From positions 372,001 through 436,000 of the forward strand of contig JALHMB010000002.1 of assembly GCA_022844275.1 (NCBI GenBank): 64,000 nt of DNA, in the 5' to 3' direction. The DNA is from Hyphomicrobiaceae bacterium. Lineage in GTDB: Bacteria; Pseudomonadota; Alphaproteobacteria; Rhizobiales; Hyphomicrobiaceae. The notes below the pieces were generated by a model. The model searched no databases, was not told where the DNA came from, and worked only from the letters and a program-made list of their open reading frames with translations. The translations under genes were made by a program, and so were the position numbers. This document shows positions 9,903 to 19,235 of the stretch, piece after piece; within the stretch, counting starts at the first letter, position 1, and each line of letters begins with the position of its first letter.

Positions 9903-10277
9903 TCAGCTCGCAGCGACAAAGGCGTCGTAGCCGGCGCGATCCATGAGCGCGTCGAGCTCGGCGGGCTTCGCAAGGCGCACCTTGAAGAACCACGCCTTGC
10001 CCTCGGCATCCTCGTTCACGAGACCGGGAGTCGACGCGAGATCGCCGTTCGATTCGATGACTTCGCCCGTGACAGGTGAGTAGACATCGCTTGCGGCCTT
10101 GACGCTCTCGACGACGGCGACCGCCTCTTCGGCCGCGACCTTGCGCCCGACCTCGGGCACCTCGACGAACACGACGTCGCCGAGCTGATCCTGGGCGTGG
10201 ACGGTAATGCCGATCGTGGCGATGTCACCGTCGATGCGGATCCACTCGTGATCCTTGCTGAACTTCTCGATAGCCAT
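9903..10277 (-). CDS. gcvH: Glycine cleavage system H protein
   Basis: The lipoyl carrier protein that shuttles the aminomethyl intermediate between P-, T- and L-proteins. At 124 residues it has normal family length. The lipoylation motif ESVKAAS places the modified lysine at Lys60. The start at 10277 ([12 protein letters not shown]) matches the family N-terminus; the longer open frame upstream overlaps gcvT and is not used. The gap to gcvT is 34 bases. Confidence 0.98.
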   Translation of the reverse strand: MAIEKFSKDHEWIRIDGDIATIGITVHAQDQLGDVVFVEVPEVGRKVAAEEAVAVVESVKAASDVYSPVTGEVIESNGDLASTPGLVNEDAEGKAWFFKVRLAKPAELDALMDRAGYDAFVAAS

Positions 10278-10311
10278 GTCGTGCTCCTGATGGGGATGTG
10301 TGATGTGGGGT

Positions 10312-11454
10312 TCAGCGGACGTAGCGGTGTGGTGCGAAAGGCATGTTCGCGATCGTCGCAGGCAGCGGCTTGCCGCGAACGACGAGCTGGATCTTCGTGC
10401 CGAGTTCGGCGTGCGCGCTTTCGACGTAACCCATTGCCACGGGGCCATTCACGGAGGGACCGAAGCCGCCCGAAGTGATCGTACCGATCGGCTTGCCGCT
10501 CATGTCCTGGATCTCGGTGCCCTCGCGCGCAGGCGCACGGCCTTCGGGCTTGATGCCGACGCGGCGGCGGATCGGGCCATTCGCCAGCTCGGCTTTGATT
10601 CGATCCGCGCCGGGAAAGCCGCCTTCGTCGCGGCGGCGCTTCTGGATGGACCACTGCAGACGCGCCTCGATGGGCGAGGTCGTCGTGTCGATGTCGTGGC
10701 CGTACAGGCAGAGGCCGGCTTCGAGACGAAGCGAATCGCGCGCGCCGAGGCCGATGGCTTCGACGTCGGGCGTCGCGGTCAGCAGGTCCCAGACCTTGGC
10801 GACGTGAGCGTTCGGCACGGCGATCTCGTAGCCGTCCTCGCCCGTATAGCCGGAGCGTGTGAGGTGAATGTGCTGGCCGTCGAGTGCAGCAAAGCGGCCG
10901 GTCATGAAGCTCATCGTCTCCACGCCGGGGACGAGCTTGGAGAGCACGTTGACGGCGCGCGGTCCCTGCAGCGCGATCAACGCGTGCGCATCGTCCACCT
11001 CGAGCCGCACGCCTGCGGGGAGGTTTGCCGCGATGTGCGCATAGTCGGCATCTTTGCAGCCGGCATTCACGACGATCAGCAGCGCGCCGTCGTTCTCGGC
11101 GCCCTCGGGACGCGTGATCATCAAGTCATCGAGAATGCCGCCATTGTCCGCGAGGAGTTGCGAATAGCGCTGCTGGCCGGGCTTGAGGTTCACGATATCG
11201 GCTGGGAGAAGCGCTTCGAGCGCGCGTGCCGCTGTCGCGTGGTCCGGTCCGCGCAGCCAGCAGATGCCCATGTGGCTCACGTCGAAGAGCCCGGCTTTCT
11301 CGCGCGTCCACAGATGCTCCTTAAGAACGCCGAGCGGGTACTGCACGGGCATGTCGTAGCCGGCGAATGGCACCATCTTGGCGCCGGCGGCAACGTGCAG
11401 GTCGTAGAGAGGAGTCCGCCGGAGCGGGGCGCTGGAAATCGGATCGGCGCTCAT
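10312..11454 (-). CDS. gcvT: Aminomethyltransferase (glycine cleavage T protein)
   Basis: Transfers the methylene group from aminomethyl-GcvH to tetrahydrofolate, releasing ammonia. The 380 residues begin with the conserved [21 protein letters not shown]-type segment and contain FDVSHMG, which carries family-conserved residues, plus the C-terminal barrel domain. It is the first gene of the operon and lies directly downstream of a tandem glycine riboswitch. A small GGCTC/GAGCC hairpin (11473-11483) sits 20-30 bases before the ATG and could be part of the expression platform. Confidence 0.97.
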   Translation of the reverse strand: MSADPISSAPLRRTPLYDLHVAAGAKMVPFAGYDMPVQYPLGVLKEHLWTREKAGLFDVSHMGICWLRGPDHATAARALEALLPADIVNLKPGQQRYSQLLADNGGILDDLMITRPEGAENDGALLIVVNAGCKDADYAHIAANLPAGVRLEVDDAHALIALQGPRAVNVLSKLVPGVETMSFMTGRFAALDGQHIHLTRSGYTGEDGYEIAVPNAHVAKVWDLLTATPDVEAIGLGARDSLRLEAGLCLYGHDIDTTTSPIEARLQWSIQKRRRDEGGFPGADRIKAELANGPIRRRVGIKPEGRAPAREGTEIQDMSGKPIGTITSGGFGPSVNGPVAMGYVESAHAELGTKIQLVVRGKPLPATIANMPFAPHRYVR

Positions 11455-11507
11455 CGTAACGAGGTCCCACGCGGCTCTGAGCCCGCACGACCATTCGCGC
11501 GAGCCGG

Positions 11508-11720
11508 AGCCCCCTCTGTCACGGAACCTGAGAGATTCCGGCCGCTCGCCTCCTAACGCTTGCGAGCGACCTTACCCCTTCGGTGAGCCGGCCTTGCCAC
11601 CGGCTGCTTTCCAGAGCGCCATCAATCTGCGGTCCCTTTTGCCTGAGAGTTTCCGGGGCGGTTGCTCCTTCGGCGCCTGCACGCAGCCCACGAGGAGCCA
11701 CGAGCCGATCTCTTCCGCAG
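11508..11720 (-). promoter_or_regulatory. Tandem glycine riboswitch (gcvT element) upstream of the gcv operon
   Basis: Read on the minus strand, this leader contains two consecutive glycine aptamers. The first carries GCCGAAGGAGCAA (about 11659-11671) and ACTCTCAGGCAAAAGGACCG-like sequence (about 11632-11650). The linker has the CTCTGGA motif. The second carries ACCGAAGGGGTAAG (about 11571-11584), ATCTCTCAGGTTCC (about 11523-11536) and the closing GACAGAGGGG (about 11510-11519). These are the diagnostic conserved blocks of the class. Glycine binding is known to switch on gcv genes in other bacteria; here the element ends about 53 bases before gcvT. Exact aptamer ends are approximate. Confidence 0.96.
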
Positions 11721-11814
11721 ATGTCGACTGGCGGGGCGAGCATAGGCGGCCGCGCACGCCTGTCAATCGTGCACAGCCGCAATGCTGAGGGAAAATCAGG
11801 CGACAGGCTGACGA

Positions 11815-12480
11815 TTAGCCTGCGCCCGGAGTCGTCTGCTCGAAGCCGACGAAGACGTCGATATCGCCGGGACGCGCGCCCTCGGGAATGTCGAATGTCA
11901 CGGTGCGAACCTGCGAGAAGTAGGCGATCGGGTTGTCGACCGTGACGCTGGCTTCGATGCTCGTACGGTCGCCGCCGATCGAGGCGCGCTTGGGATCGCG
12001 CACGGAGACCTGGACCGGCAATCGGATGAGGCCAGGGCGCCCGCGCGGCCCGAGCAGGACGCGTCCCGAGAAGCCATACTTCACGCTGACGCGGTTGCCC
12101 TCGATGGAGCACTCGCGAGCCGTGCGCGTGATCTCGCCGCGATGGACAACGCCGAGGCTGTCGCCGGCACGGCCGGGCTCATAAATGGTGATGTGATGGT
12201 CGCGCGAGGCCACCTGGAAGCGTGGGCAGCCATGAGCGACGCTGCCACCGCTGGCGGTGCCTTCCGCCTTGGCCGAAGAGAGCAGATTGTCCTCGGTCAC
12301 GCGCGCCGAGGGGCCTGTCGAGCCGGTGCCGCCGAACATGCCGCCCATGCCGGACGAGAGCGTGGACATGCCGCAGCCCGAAACCATCAGGCCGATGCCC
12401 GAAGCCGCAAGCAGGCGCACGCCCGCCAGCCGCCATTTACGCTTATTCCCCCTCACGCGGTCTCCATTCGACTTCGACAT
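11815..12480 (-). CDS. Putative lipoprotein of unknown function
   Basis: A 221-residue protein whose N-terminus is basic, then hydrophobic, and ends in a lipobox-like LMVSGC at about residue 32-37, so lipid anchoring after cleavage is likely. The mature part starts with a Gly/Ser/Met-rich stretch, followed by a beta-rich domain with no motif I recognise. The start at 12480 (MSKSNGD) is chosen because AGGGGGG lies 10-12 bases upstream; longer frames are low-complexity. It is divergent from ispH. Confidence 0.7.
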   Translation of the reverse strand: MSKSNGDRVRGNKRKWRLAGVRLLAASGIGLMVSGCGMSTLSSGMGGMFGGTGSTGPSARVTEDNLLSSAKAEGTASGGSVAHGCPRFQVASRDHHITIYEPGRAGDSLGVVHRGEITRTARECSIEGNRVSVKYGFSGRVLLGPRGRPGLIRLPVQVSVRDPKRASIGGDRTSIEASVTVDNPIAYFSQVRTVTFDIPEGARPGDIDVFVGFEQTTPGAG

Positions 12481-12688
12481 GGATGACAGCCCCCCTGTCA
12501 TCGGCGGCGCCAGTGTCCCGGCCGCATGGGAGCAAGGCCCATTGCACTTGATTTTATTCGGCAAGTGTAGCACCTCGCTCCAACCCATGCCAAGCTGCGG
12601 GCCAAGCGCAGGATCGGCGGAACGCCCTTCTCGCATCTCTTGCGGCTCGCTCCAACGTCGGCTCGATAACCCTCGGCTTGATAACCCC

Positions 12689-13675
12689 ATGACCGAACGC
12701 CCGCCGCTAACCATCCTGCTCGCCGCCCCGCGCGGCTTCTGCGCGGGTGTCGATCGAGCCATCCAGATCGTCGAGTTAGCGCTCGCCCGATTCGGTGCCC
12801 CGGTCTATGTGCGCCACGAGATCGTTCACAACCAATTCGTGGTCGAGAATCTCCGGCGGAAAGGCGCCATATTTGTGGAGGAGCTGGACGAAATTCCGGA
12901 AACGGATGCCCCTGTGATATTTTCAGCGCACGGCGTGCCGAAGGCCGTACCGGCGGCCGCTCGCCTGCGAAAGCTTTTTTACCTTGATGCGACCTGTCCG
13001 CTGGTCTCGAAGGTCCATGTCGAGGCCGAGCGCCACCATGCCGCAGGTAACGAGATCCTGCTGATCGGCCATGCCGGCCACCCAGAGGTGATCGGCACCA
13101 TGGGGCAGCTCCCGGATGGCGCCGTCCGGCTCATCGAGACGGCCGAGGATGCGCGCACGATCGTGCCGGAGAACCCCGAGCACCTCGCCTTCATCACGCA
13201 GACGACGCTTTCGGTCGACGACACCGCCGAGATCGTCGCGATTCTCAAGTCGCGCTTTCCCGCGATCGTCGGACCGCACAAGGAGGACATCTGCTACGCC
13301 ACGACCAACCGGCAGGCCGCCGTCAAGAGCATCGCGCCGCGCTCGGATCGCGTCATCGTGGTCGGTGCGCCGAACAGCTCGAACTCTCTGCGCCTCGTCG
13401 AGGTCGCGGAGCGCGCGGGCTGCCCGAAGGCACTGCTCATCCAGCGCGCGCACGAGATCAACTGGGCGGACTTCGAAGGCATCCGCACGCTCGGCGTGAC
13501 GGCCGGCGCCTCGGCGCCGCAGGTGCTCGTGGACGAGATCATCGATGCCTTCCGCGCGCGCTACGACGTGACTGTCGAGAGCGTCGTCACGGCCCAGGAG
13601 AGCATTGCCTTCAACGTGCCGCGCGAGCTCAGAGACGACGCGCCGCAGCGGCCCAAGCGCCTCGCCCAGGGATAA
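12689..13675 (+). CDS. ispH: 4-hydroxy-3-methylbut-2-enyl diphosphate reductase
   Basis: The last enzyme of the MEP isoprenoid pathway; it reduces HMBPP to IPP and DMAPP using a [4Fe-4S] cluster. At 328 residues it has normal length. The three cluster cysteines fit Cys18 (RGFCAGV), Cys103 (DATCPLV) and Cys202 (EDICYAT); the active-site histidines HEIVHN and SAHGVP are present. The start is set by alignment with the family ([12 protein letters not shown] near the N-terminus); the longer open frame upstream overlaps the divergent lipoprotein. It is followed after 7 bases by thrB. Confidence 0.97.
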   Translation: MTERPPLTILLAAPRGFCAGVDRAIQIVELALARFGAPVYVRHEIVHNQFVVENLRRKGAIFVEELDEIPETDAPVIFSAHGVPKAVPAAARLRKLFYLDATCPLVSKVHVEAERHHAAGNEILLIGHAGHPEVIGTMGQLPDGAVRLIETAEDARTIVPENPEHLAFITQTTLSVDDTAEIVAILKSRFPAIVGPHKEDICYATTNRQAAVKSIAPRSDRVIVVGAPNSSNSLRLVEVAERAGCPKALLIQRAHEINWADFEGIRTLGVTAGASAPQVLVDEIIDAFRARYDVTVESVVTAQESIAFNVPRELRDDAPQRPKRLAQG

Positions 13676-13682
13676 AGCCGCC

Positions 13683-14651
13683 ATGGCCGTCTACACGGAA
13701 GTTTCCGACGACGACCTCGTGCGGTTTATCGACGGCTATGCGCTCGGTGGGCTGCTTTCCTGCAAGGGCATTGCCGAAGGCGTCGAGAACACGAACTACC
13801 TCGTGCGCACCGAGAAGGGACCTTTCATCCTGACGCTCTACGAGCGCCGGGTGAACCGTGACGATCTCCCGTTCTTTCTTGGCCTCATGGAGCATCTGGC
13901 GAAGAACGGCCTGAGTTGCCCGACGCCGGTGCGTGACCGTCAGGGCGCTATGCTCCAGGAACTCGCCGGCCGGCCGGCCGCGATGGTGACGTTCCTCGAT
14001 GGGGTCTGGATACGGCGCCCCCGAGTCGAGCATTGCGGGGCCGTCGGCAAGGCATTGGCAGAGATGCATCTCGCCGGACACGGCTTTGCCCTTCGCCGCG
14101 AAAATGCGCTGGGGCTTGCCGGTTGGCGACCGCTCTACGAGCGCTTTCGCGATCGCGCGGATGAGGTCTTCAAAGGTCTCGGTGCGATGATCGAAGCGGA
14201 ACTTGCCTATCTCGAGACGAACTGGCCGCGCGATATTCCCCAGGGCGTGATACACGCCGATCTCTTCCCCGACAACGTCTTCTTCTTGGGCGATCGGCTT
14301 TCTGGCCTCATCGACTTCTACTTCGCATGCAATGATGTGCTCGCCTACGATCTCGCCACCTGCCTCAATGCTTGGTGCTTCGAGCCCGACAATTCGTTCA
14401 ACTTGACGAAGGGCATAGCCATGATGCGGGCCTATGACGCCGTGCGGCCGCTGGAGCCGGCGGAGCGCGCCTCGCTGCCGCTGCTCGCCCGCGGCTCGGC
14501 GCTGCGCTTCCTGCTCACGCGCGCCTTCGACTGGATCAACACGCCCGAGGGCGCGCTCGTGAAGCGCAAGGATCCGCACGAGTATCTGCGGCGCCTGCAC
14601 TTCCATCAGTCGATCGCCTCGGTGAGCGAGTACGGTCTCGAGAAGCGCTGA
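13683..14651 (+). CDS. thrB: Homoserine kinase (aminoglycoside-phosphotransferase-like type)
   Basis: Phosphorylates homoserine in threonine biosynthesis. At 322 residues it belongs to the alphaproteobacterial ThrB form with a choline/aminoglycoside kinase fold, not the GHMP type. The catalytic loop [11 protein letters not shown] (Asp193) and the metal-binding IDFYFA segment are visible, and the N-terminus MAVYTEV is typical. It lies 7 bases after ispH, and its TGA overlaps the ATG of rnhA by one base. The ispH-thrB-rnhA order is common in Hyphomicrobiales. Confidence 0.95.
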   Translation: MAVYTEVSDDDLVRFIDGYALGGLLSCKGIAEGVENTNYLVRTEKGPFILTLYERRVNRDDLPFFLGLMEHLAKNGLSCPTPVRDRQGAMLQELAGRPAAMVTFLDGVWIRRPRVEHCGAVGKALAEMHLAGHGFALRRENALGLAGWRPLYERFRDRADEVFKGLGAMIEAELAYLETNWPRDIPQGVIHADLFPDNVFFLGDRLSGLIDFYFACNDVLAYDLATCLNAWCFEPDNSFNLTKGIAMMRAYDAVRPLEPAERASLPLLARGSALRFLLTRAFDWINTPEGALVKRKDPHEYLRRLHFHQSIASVSEYGLEKR

Positions 14652-15106
14652 TGGCCAAACCTCATGTGATCATCCACACGGACGGTGCCTGCTCGGGCAA
14701 TCCGGGGCCGGGCGGCTGGGGGGCGATCCTCGAGGCGGGCGAGCATCGCAAGGAACTCTCGGGCGGCGAAGCTCAGTCGACCAACAACCGCATGGAGCTG
14801 ATGGCCGCCATCGCCGCGCTCGAAGCGCTGAAGGGGCCGTCGCGCGTCGATCTCTGGACAGACTCGAACTATCTGCGCGACGGCATCACGAAGTGGATCT
14901 TCGGCTGGAAGCGCAATGGCTGGAAGACCGCCGACAAGAAGCCTGTCAAGAACGTCGAGCTGTGGCAGCGCCTCGATGAAGCCGTAAAGCGACACACGAT
15001 CGAATGGCACTGGCTCAAGGGCCATGCCGGTCATCCCGAGAACGAGCGCGCGGACGAACTCGCGCGCGAAGCGATAAAGGCCCTGCGGGAGAGTGGGGCG
15101 GCTTAG
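14651..15106 (+). CDS. rnhA: Ribonuclease HI
   Basis: Degrades the RNA strand of RNA-DNA hybrids in the cytoplasm. At 151 residues, the four catalytic acidic residues fit Asp11 ([12 protein letters not shown]), Glu49 (NNRMEL), Asp71 (LWTDSNYL) and Asp135 (ERADELA), and the His loop GHAGH is present. It is translationally coupled to thrB (TGATG). Its stop overlaps the stop of the convergent ABM-type gene by four bases. Confidence 0.98.
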   Translation: MAKPHVIIHTDGACSGNPGPGGWGAILEAGEHRKELSGGEAQSTNNRMELMAAIAALEALKGPSRVDLWTDSNYLRDGITKWIFGWKRNGWKTADKKPVKNVELWQRLDEAVKRHTIEWHWLKGHAGHPENERADELAREAIKALRESGAA

Positions 15107-15459
15107 GCGCCCGCTTTGTCGTGTGTCGCCCGGCTATCTGCCGGTGCCTCCTCGCGCTCGTTCATGCCGTAGTCGCGGATGACGCTCGCGATGCGCAGTC
15201 GATAGTCGGCGAAGATGCCGGCGCGGCCCCGCCCCTGCGCGCCGCGGTGCGCCATTGTGTTGCGCCATGCGCGCACGGCTTCCTCGTCGCGGAAGAACGA
15301 GAGGGAGAGGATCTTTTTCGGGTCCGTGAGGCTCTGGAAGCGCTCGACGGAGATGAAGCCGTCGATCTTCTCGAGGACGGGCCTGAGGCCCGCCGCGATA
15401 TCCAGATACTCCGCCTTCCGCCCATCGGCTGGATACACTTCGAAGATGACGGCGATCAT
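15103..15459 (-). CDS. Antibiotic-biosynthesis-monooxygenase-like (ABM) domain protein
   Basis: A 118-residue dimeric alpha-beta barrel protein of the ABM type. The pattern [20 protein letters not shown] at the N-terminus, then [10 protein letters not shown] and [16 protein letters not shown], is characteristic. Members include small cofactor-free monooxygenases and many proteins of unknown role. The start at 15459 gives a four-base overlap (ATGA) with the upstream NIPSNAP gene, so the two are co-translated. Substrate unknown. Confidence 0.82.
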   Translation of the reverse strand: MIAVIFEVYPADGRKAEYLDIAAGLRPVLEKIDGFISVERFQSLTDPKKILSLSFFRDEEAVRAWRNTMAHRGAQGRGRAGIFADYRLRIASVIRDYGMNEREEAPADSRATHDKAGA

Positions 15460-15779
15460 GTCTTGTCTCCGTGAGGCAGGGACACGCACTTGAGGAAAGT
15501 CCGGTCCTCGCGCAGCAGAAATTTCTCGCGCTGGGCGAAGAGGTAGTTCTCACGCCCCAGCGGGTCGGCTGCAAGCCGTGCGCGATAGGCTTCATATTCC
15601 GAGAGGCTCGGGATGTTATACATGCCATAGGCGAGCGTACTCGAGCCTTCATGGGGTGCGTAGTAGCCGATCAGTTCGGCTCCGCAGCGGGGGATGGCCT
15701 GGCCCCAGTTGCGCGCGTAGGTGGTGAACTCGTCCTTCTTCGTCGGATCGATGTGGTAGCGGATGACACAGGTCAGCAT
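15456..15779 (-). CDS. NIPSNAP family protein
   Basis: A 107-residue protein with the NIPSNAP-type ferredoxin-like fold: N-terminal MLTCVIRYHIDPTKKDEF, a central YYAPHEGSSTLAYGMYNIPS strand-turn-strand, and a YEAYRARLAADPLGR-type helix. The molecular role of small bacterial NIPSNAP proteins is not defined. It forms a two-gene operon with the ABM protein, which has a related fold; a hetero-oligomer is possible but unproven. Confidence 0.85.
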   Translation of the reverse strand: MLTCVIRYHIDPTKKDEFTTYARNWGQAIPRCGAELIGYYAPHEGSSTLAYGMYNIPSLSEYEAYRARLAADPLGRENYLFAQREKFLLREDRTFLKCVSLPHGDKT

Positions 15780-15925
15780 GGCGGGCCTCCATTCAGGTCG
15801 ATTGACGGATAGGATGGCGCGCGGAGTGTGGGGAATGCTTCGGTGGCGATCGAACCGATCGAAAAAAGCCCCAAAGGCTCCTAAAGTCGCGACAACGAGT
15901 CGGCTTGCGTGAGGAGGGTGGTCCG

Positions 15926-16390
15926 ATGGCCGGGAGTGGGGCCAATCCAGCTGGCGATGACGTCGTTACCCGCGGACACTGCCTGTGCAAGGCCGTTCGC
16001 TACGAGTTCACGGGCAAGCCGCGCTGGGTCATGCACTGCCATTGCGCAAGTTGCCGGCGGGCAGTGGGCTCCGCCGTCGCCACCTACGTCGGCATCAAGA
16101 CAGAAAACGCGCGCTACACGGGCGCTGCACCCAAGAGCCATGAAAGCTCACCGGGTGCCTTCCGCCATTTCTGCGGTACGTGCGGGACGCCGATCGCCTA
16201 TACGGGCGCGCGCTGGCCGGATGAAATTCACTTCTATCATGGCACGCTCGAAGACCCTTCCGTCTGGCCGCCGACCGGCCACGCGCATGTGGTCGAACAG
16301 GTGACATGGTTCGAGGTGCACGATGAACTGCCGCGCTACGAGGCGCTCGGCGCCAAGGGCGCGAAGCCGGCGCGGATCGGGCCGAGATAG
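15926..16390 (+). CDS. GFA family (glutathione-dependent formaldehyde-activating-like) zinc protein
   Basis: A 154-residue protein with the Cys-rich zinc pattern of the GFA/Mss4-like fold: GHCLCKAVRYE, HCHCASCRR and FCGTCGTPI. Family members bind two zinc ions; most are annotated as formaldehyde-activating or centromere-V-like proteins without proven activity. The ATG at 15926 has GAGGAGGG about 9 bases upstream. It is divergent from the NIPSNAP gene and 14 bases ahead of the next gene. Confidence 0.9.
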   Translation: MAGSGANPAGDDVVTRGHCLCKAVRYEFTGKPRWVMHCHCASCRRAVGSAVATYVGIKTENARYTGAAPKSHESSPGAFRHFCGTCGTPIAYTGARWPDEIHFYHGTLEDPSVWPPTGHAHVVEQVTWFEVHDELPRYEALGAKGAKPARIGPR

Positions 16391-16404
16391 GGGAGAGCTA
16401 GGAC

Positions 16405-17133
16405 ATGTGGGGGAATGTGCGCGTTCAAACGCTTCTGCTGGCAGCGGTATTCGCCTTTGTTGCAGGCATTGCGGCCTTTTCGTCGCTCAATGCCCAGGGG
16501 GCACGTTCGGTGAAAGTCTCGATCGGCGGGCGCGAGGTAACTCTCGTTCTCGATCCCGATCAGTGCCAGCTCGATCGCAACAATCCATCCGATCGTAGGG
16601 TCTACGATCTGGTCGAGCGCGGGCTCGTGGGACAGAACGAATTGCTGCTTGCCGCAGCGGATTGCGATCAAATCCCGCCATGGCGCAGTGGATCGCGGCC
16701 GACGCTCGATGATTTCACGCAGGTGCAGGTCGGACTCCAGTATCGCACGCACGATCTGACCGGGCGCGAGACGGAGTCGGTCAAGGAAATCTGCGCGGCG
16801 CTGAACAAGGGCGGTGAAGCCCTGGTCACGGGGCCGATGAATGCCGTGCGTGAGCGATTCAACAAGACGAGCGATTCGGTGAAGCTCAATGAATCGCAGT
16901 TCGTCGGCGTCGTGCGCGAGGATCCAGAAGCCTGCTACGCCAGCATTCTTCAGCGCGTGCGGACTGATCAGGGCAAGGACAAGATCATCCTGTGCGTCTA
17001 TGCTCACGTGGTGGTGCGCGGACGCCTGCTCTACATGTACCGCTACACGGAGGGCGACAACTTCGCCTCGATGGTGCGCATCACGGATCTGCTCCGCAAG
17101 TCCGTGCAGGCGAACCTCGATGCGAACCAGTAG
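16405..17133 (+). CDS. Exported or membrane-anchored protein of unknown function
   Basis: A 242-residue protein with an N-terminal hydrophobic segment (about 8-28) ending in SSLNAQGA, which fits either a signal peptide or an anchor. The rest is soluble, with six cysteines or so scattered through it and no motif I recognise. It starts with a good ribosome-binding site (GGAGAG about 9 bases upstream) and lies between the GFA gene and kdsA on the same strand with gaps of 14 and 15 bases, so the three may be one transcription unit. Confidence 0.75.
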   Translation: MWGNVRVQTLLLAAVFAFVAGIAAFSSLNAQGARSVKVSIGGREVTLVLDPDQCQLDRNNPSDRRVYDLVERGLVGQNELLLAAADCDQIPPWRSGSRPTLDDFTQVQVGLQYRTHDLTGRETESVKEICAALNKGGEALVTGPMNAVRERFNKTSDSVKLNESQFVGVVREDPEACYASILQRVRTDQGKDKIILCVYAHVVVRGRLLYMYRYTEGDNFASMVRITDLLRKSVQANLDANQ

Positions 17134-17148
17134 CCGAAAGGAGAGCGC

Positions 17149-18009
17149 ATGAGCAGCAATGAACCACTTCGTCCCAACGCGGAAGTGCGCGTCGGCAATG
17201 TGGTGTTCGGCGCGCGTCGCCCCATTGCCGTGCTCGCCGGCCCCTGCCAGATGGAGAGCCGCGCCCATGCGCTCGAGATGGCGACAGCGCTCAAGGAAAT
17301 TGCGGGTCGCTTGGGCCTAGGGCTCGTCTACAAAACGAGCTTCGACAAGGCCAACCGGACGTCGCTTTTGGGTAAGCGCGGCATCGGTCTTCTTGCTGCG
17401 CTCGATGTGTTTGCCGAGATCCGCTCGAGCCTCGGCCTGCCGGTGGTGACGGATGTGCATGAGATCGGTCAGTGCGCGACACTCGCCGAGGTCGTCGACA
17501 TCCTGCAGATCCCGGCTTTCATGTGTCGGCAGACGGATCTGCTCGTCGCGGCGGCGAAGACGGGTCGTGTGGTCAAGGTCAAGAAGGGGCAGTTCCTGGC
17601 GCCCTGGGATATGGCCAATGTCGTGGCCAAGATCACGGGCAGCGGCAACCCAAACGTGCTGGTCACGGAGCGCGGCGCGTCGTTCGGCTACAACACGCTC
17701 GTCGTCGACATGCGCTCGCTGCCGATCATGGCGGAGACGGGCGCGCCGGTGATCTTCGATGCCACGCATTCCGTCCAGCAGCCGGGTGGAAAGGGCACCA
17801 GCTCGGGTGGAGATCGCCGCTTCGTGCCGGTGCTCGCACGCGCTGCGGTGGCTGTCGGCGTTGCGGGTCTTTTCATCGAGACACACCAGGATCCTGACAA
17901 CGCTCCGTCCGACGGCCCCAACATGGTGCCACTCAAGGAATTCGAGCGCCTCATGCGCGAGCTGATGGAACTCGATGCGGTCGTCAAAGCACATGTAAGA
18001 GGCGCCTGA
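17149..18009 (+). CDS. kdsA: 3-deoxy-8-phosphooctulonate synthase
   Basis: Condenses arabinose-5-phosphate with phosphoenolpyruvate to Kdo-8-phosphate for LPS inner core synthesis. The 286 residues carry the family blocks LAGPCQMES, YKTSFDKANRTS, TDVHEIGQC, DILQIPAFMCRQTDLL and DATHSVQQPGG. The cysteine in AGPCQMES is present. AAGGAG lies 6 bases before the ATG. Kdo synthesis is also represented by kdsD at 26.5 kb, so two of its steps are encoded in this window but in separate units. Confidence 0.98.
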   Translation: MSSNEPLRPNAEVRVGNVVFGARRPIAVLAGPCQMESRAHALEMATALKEIAGRLGLGLVYKTSFDKANRTSLLGKRGIGLLAALDVFAEIRSSLGLPVVTDVHEIGQCATLAEVVDILQIPAFMCRQTDLLVAAAKTGRVVKVKKGQFLAPWDMANVVAKITGSGNPNVLVTERGASFGYNTLVVDMRSLPIMAETGAPVIFDATHSVQQPGGKGTSSGGDRRFVPVLARAAVAVGVAGLFIETHQDPDNAPSDGPNMVPLKEFERLMRELMELDAVVKAHVRGA

Positions 18010-18174
18010 AACACGACTCAACCTCACCGGAATTGGCGCGCATCGAGCACAATCGCCGACGCAAATTGCTATGTTGTAACGTATTGTTCCTCACATAATT
18101 CGGCATCATCCTGCACTCGTTCGATGGCGGATCATCGACTTCAACAGAAGTCCGCCCGACGAGGAGGAAGAATC

Positions 18175-19125
18175 ATGCCCAAGTACATTTTTGGTGCTGC
18201 TGTTGCGTTGATACTCTCAGCAAGCCCTTCGCTCGCGCAGGATGCCCAGCTCACATCGCGCTGGGGCAAGGACGATCAGGCCGGTGCTTCAAACCTCATG
18301 ACGCCGAAGAAGGTCATGGAGGCAATGAAGTACATGAAGACCGGTAATGTGATCGCACTCGGCCGCACGTATGAAGCGGCGATGCCTTTGTTCGGTCATC
18401 GCGCTTTTGCTTTACGCGGCACGAGCGGCCTGGCTGGCGGTCCGGTCGGCGAGAACAACGTGATCTGGATGGATGACTTCCTGGCAACGGAGATCGGACA
18501 GGTTGGCACGCAGTTCGATGGTCTCGGCCACATTGGCATCGGCGGAAAGCGCAACGTCTTCTATAACGGTTTCACCGCAGATCAGGTGGTTGGGCCGACG
18601 GGTCTCAACAAACTCGGCATCGAGCACGTCAAGCCGTTCTTCACCAAGGGTGTATTGATCGACGCAGCGGCCCACAAGGGCGCGCCGATGAATGCCGGCG
18701 ACGAAATCACGGTCGCCGATATCGAGGCGGCGCTCAAGAAGCAGGGCCTATCGGCGGACTCGATCGGTGAAGGCGATGTCGTGCTCTTCCACACCGGCTG
18801 GGCCCGTCACTGGATCAAGGACAATAAGACCTTCAATAGTGGTGCGCCGGGCATCGGTCTCGAAGCTGCGGCCTGGCTCGTCAAGAAGGGCGTCGTGATT
18901 GTCGGTGCTGACACGTGGCCTGTCGAGGTCGTGCCGAACCCGAATGCCAAGATTGCTTTTCCGGTCCATCAGGAGCTGATTGCGAAGGCCGGCATCTTTA
19001 TTCATGAGAACGTCGCGACCGAGAGGCTGGCAGAAGCCAAGGTCTACGAGTTCGCCTACATCTACGCGCCGCTGATGATCAAGGGCGCAACCGGATCGCC
19101 CGGCAATCCGATCGCCGTGCACTGA
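18175..19125 (+). CDS. Exported cyclase-family (kynurenine-formamidase-like fold) protein
   Basis: A 316-residue protein with a clear signal peptide (MPKYIFGAAVALILSAS..., cleavage near ALAQ/DAQ at about 21-22) and a cyclase-family hydrolase domain. The metal motif usually written HxGTHxDxxxH appears as QVGTQFDGLGH, so two of the histidines are glutamine. GDVVLFHTGW is the second conserved block. GGAGGAAGAATC precedes the ATG at 18175; an upstream ATG at 18124 lacks such a site. The gene stands alone, and its 5' flank (18010-18174) is AT-richer than its surroundings. Substrate unknown. Confidence 0.82.
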   Translation: MPKYIFGAAVALILSASPSLAQDAQLTSRWGKDDQAGASNLMTPKKVMEAMKYMKTGNVIALGRTYEAAMPLFGHRAFALRGTSGLAGGPVGENNVIWMDDFLATEIGQVGTQFDGLGHIGIGGKRNVFYNGFTADQVVGPTGLNKLGIEHVKPFFTKGVLIDAAAHKGAPMNAGDEITVADIEAALKKQGLSADSIGEGDVVLFHTGWARHWIKDNKTFNSGAPGIGLEAAAWLVKKGVVIVGADTWPVEVVPNPNAKIAFPVHQELIAKAGIFIHENVATERLAEAKVYEFAYIYAPLMIKGATGSPGNPIAVH

Positions 19126-19235
19126 GCATTGTTCGCTGATGAGGGCGGCGCAGGCTAGCGCCGCCCGATTCGCGATCCGCGACCCGAATCATCTACAACT
19201 CGCCGGTCGAAGTCGGCGGGGCGTAGGGGGTTCGC

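Noticed and set aside
10300-11556. 418-codon open frame antisense to gcvT
   Set aside because: Covers gcvT, gcvH leader and part of the riboswitch on the wrong strand; composition is that of a shadow frame.
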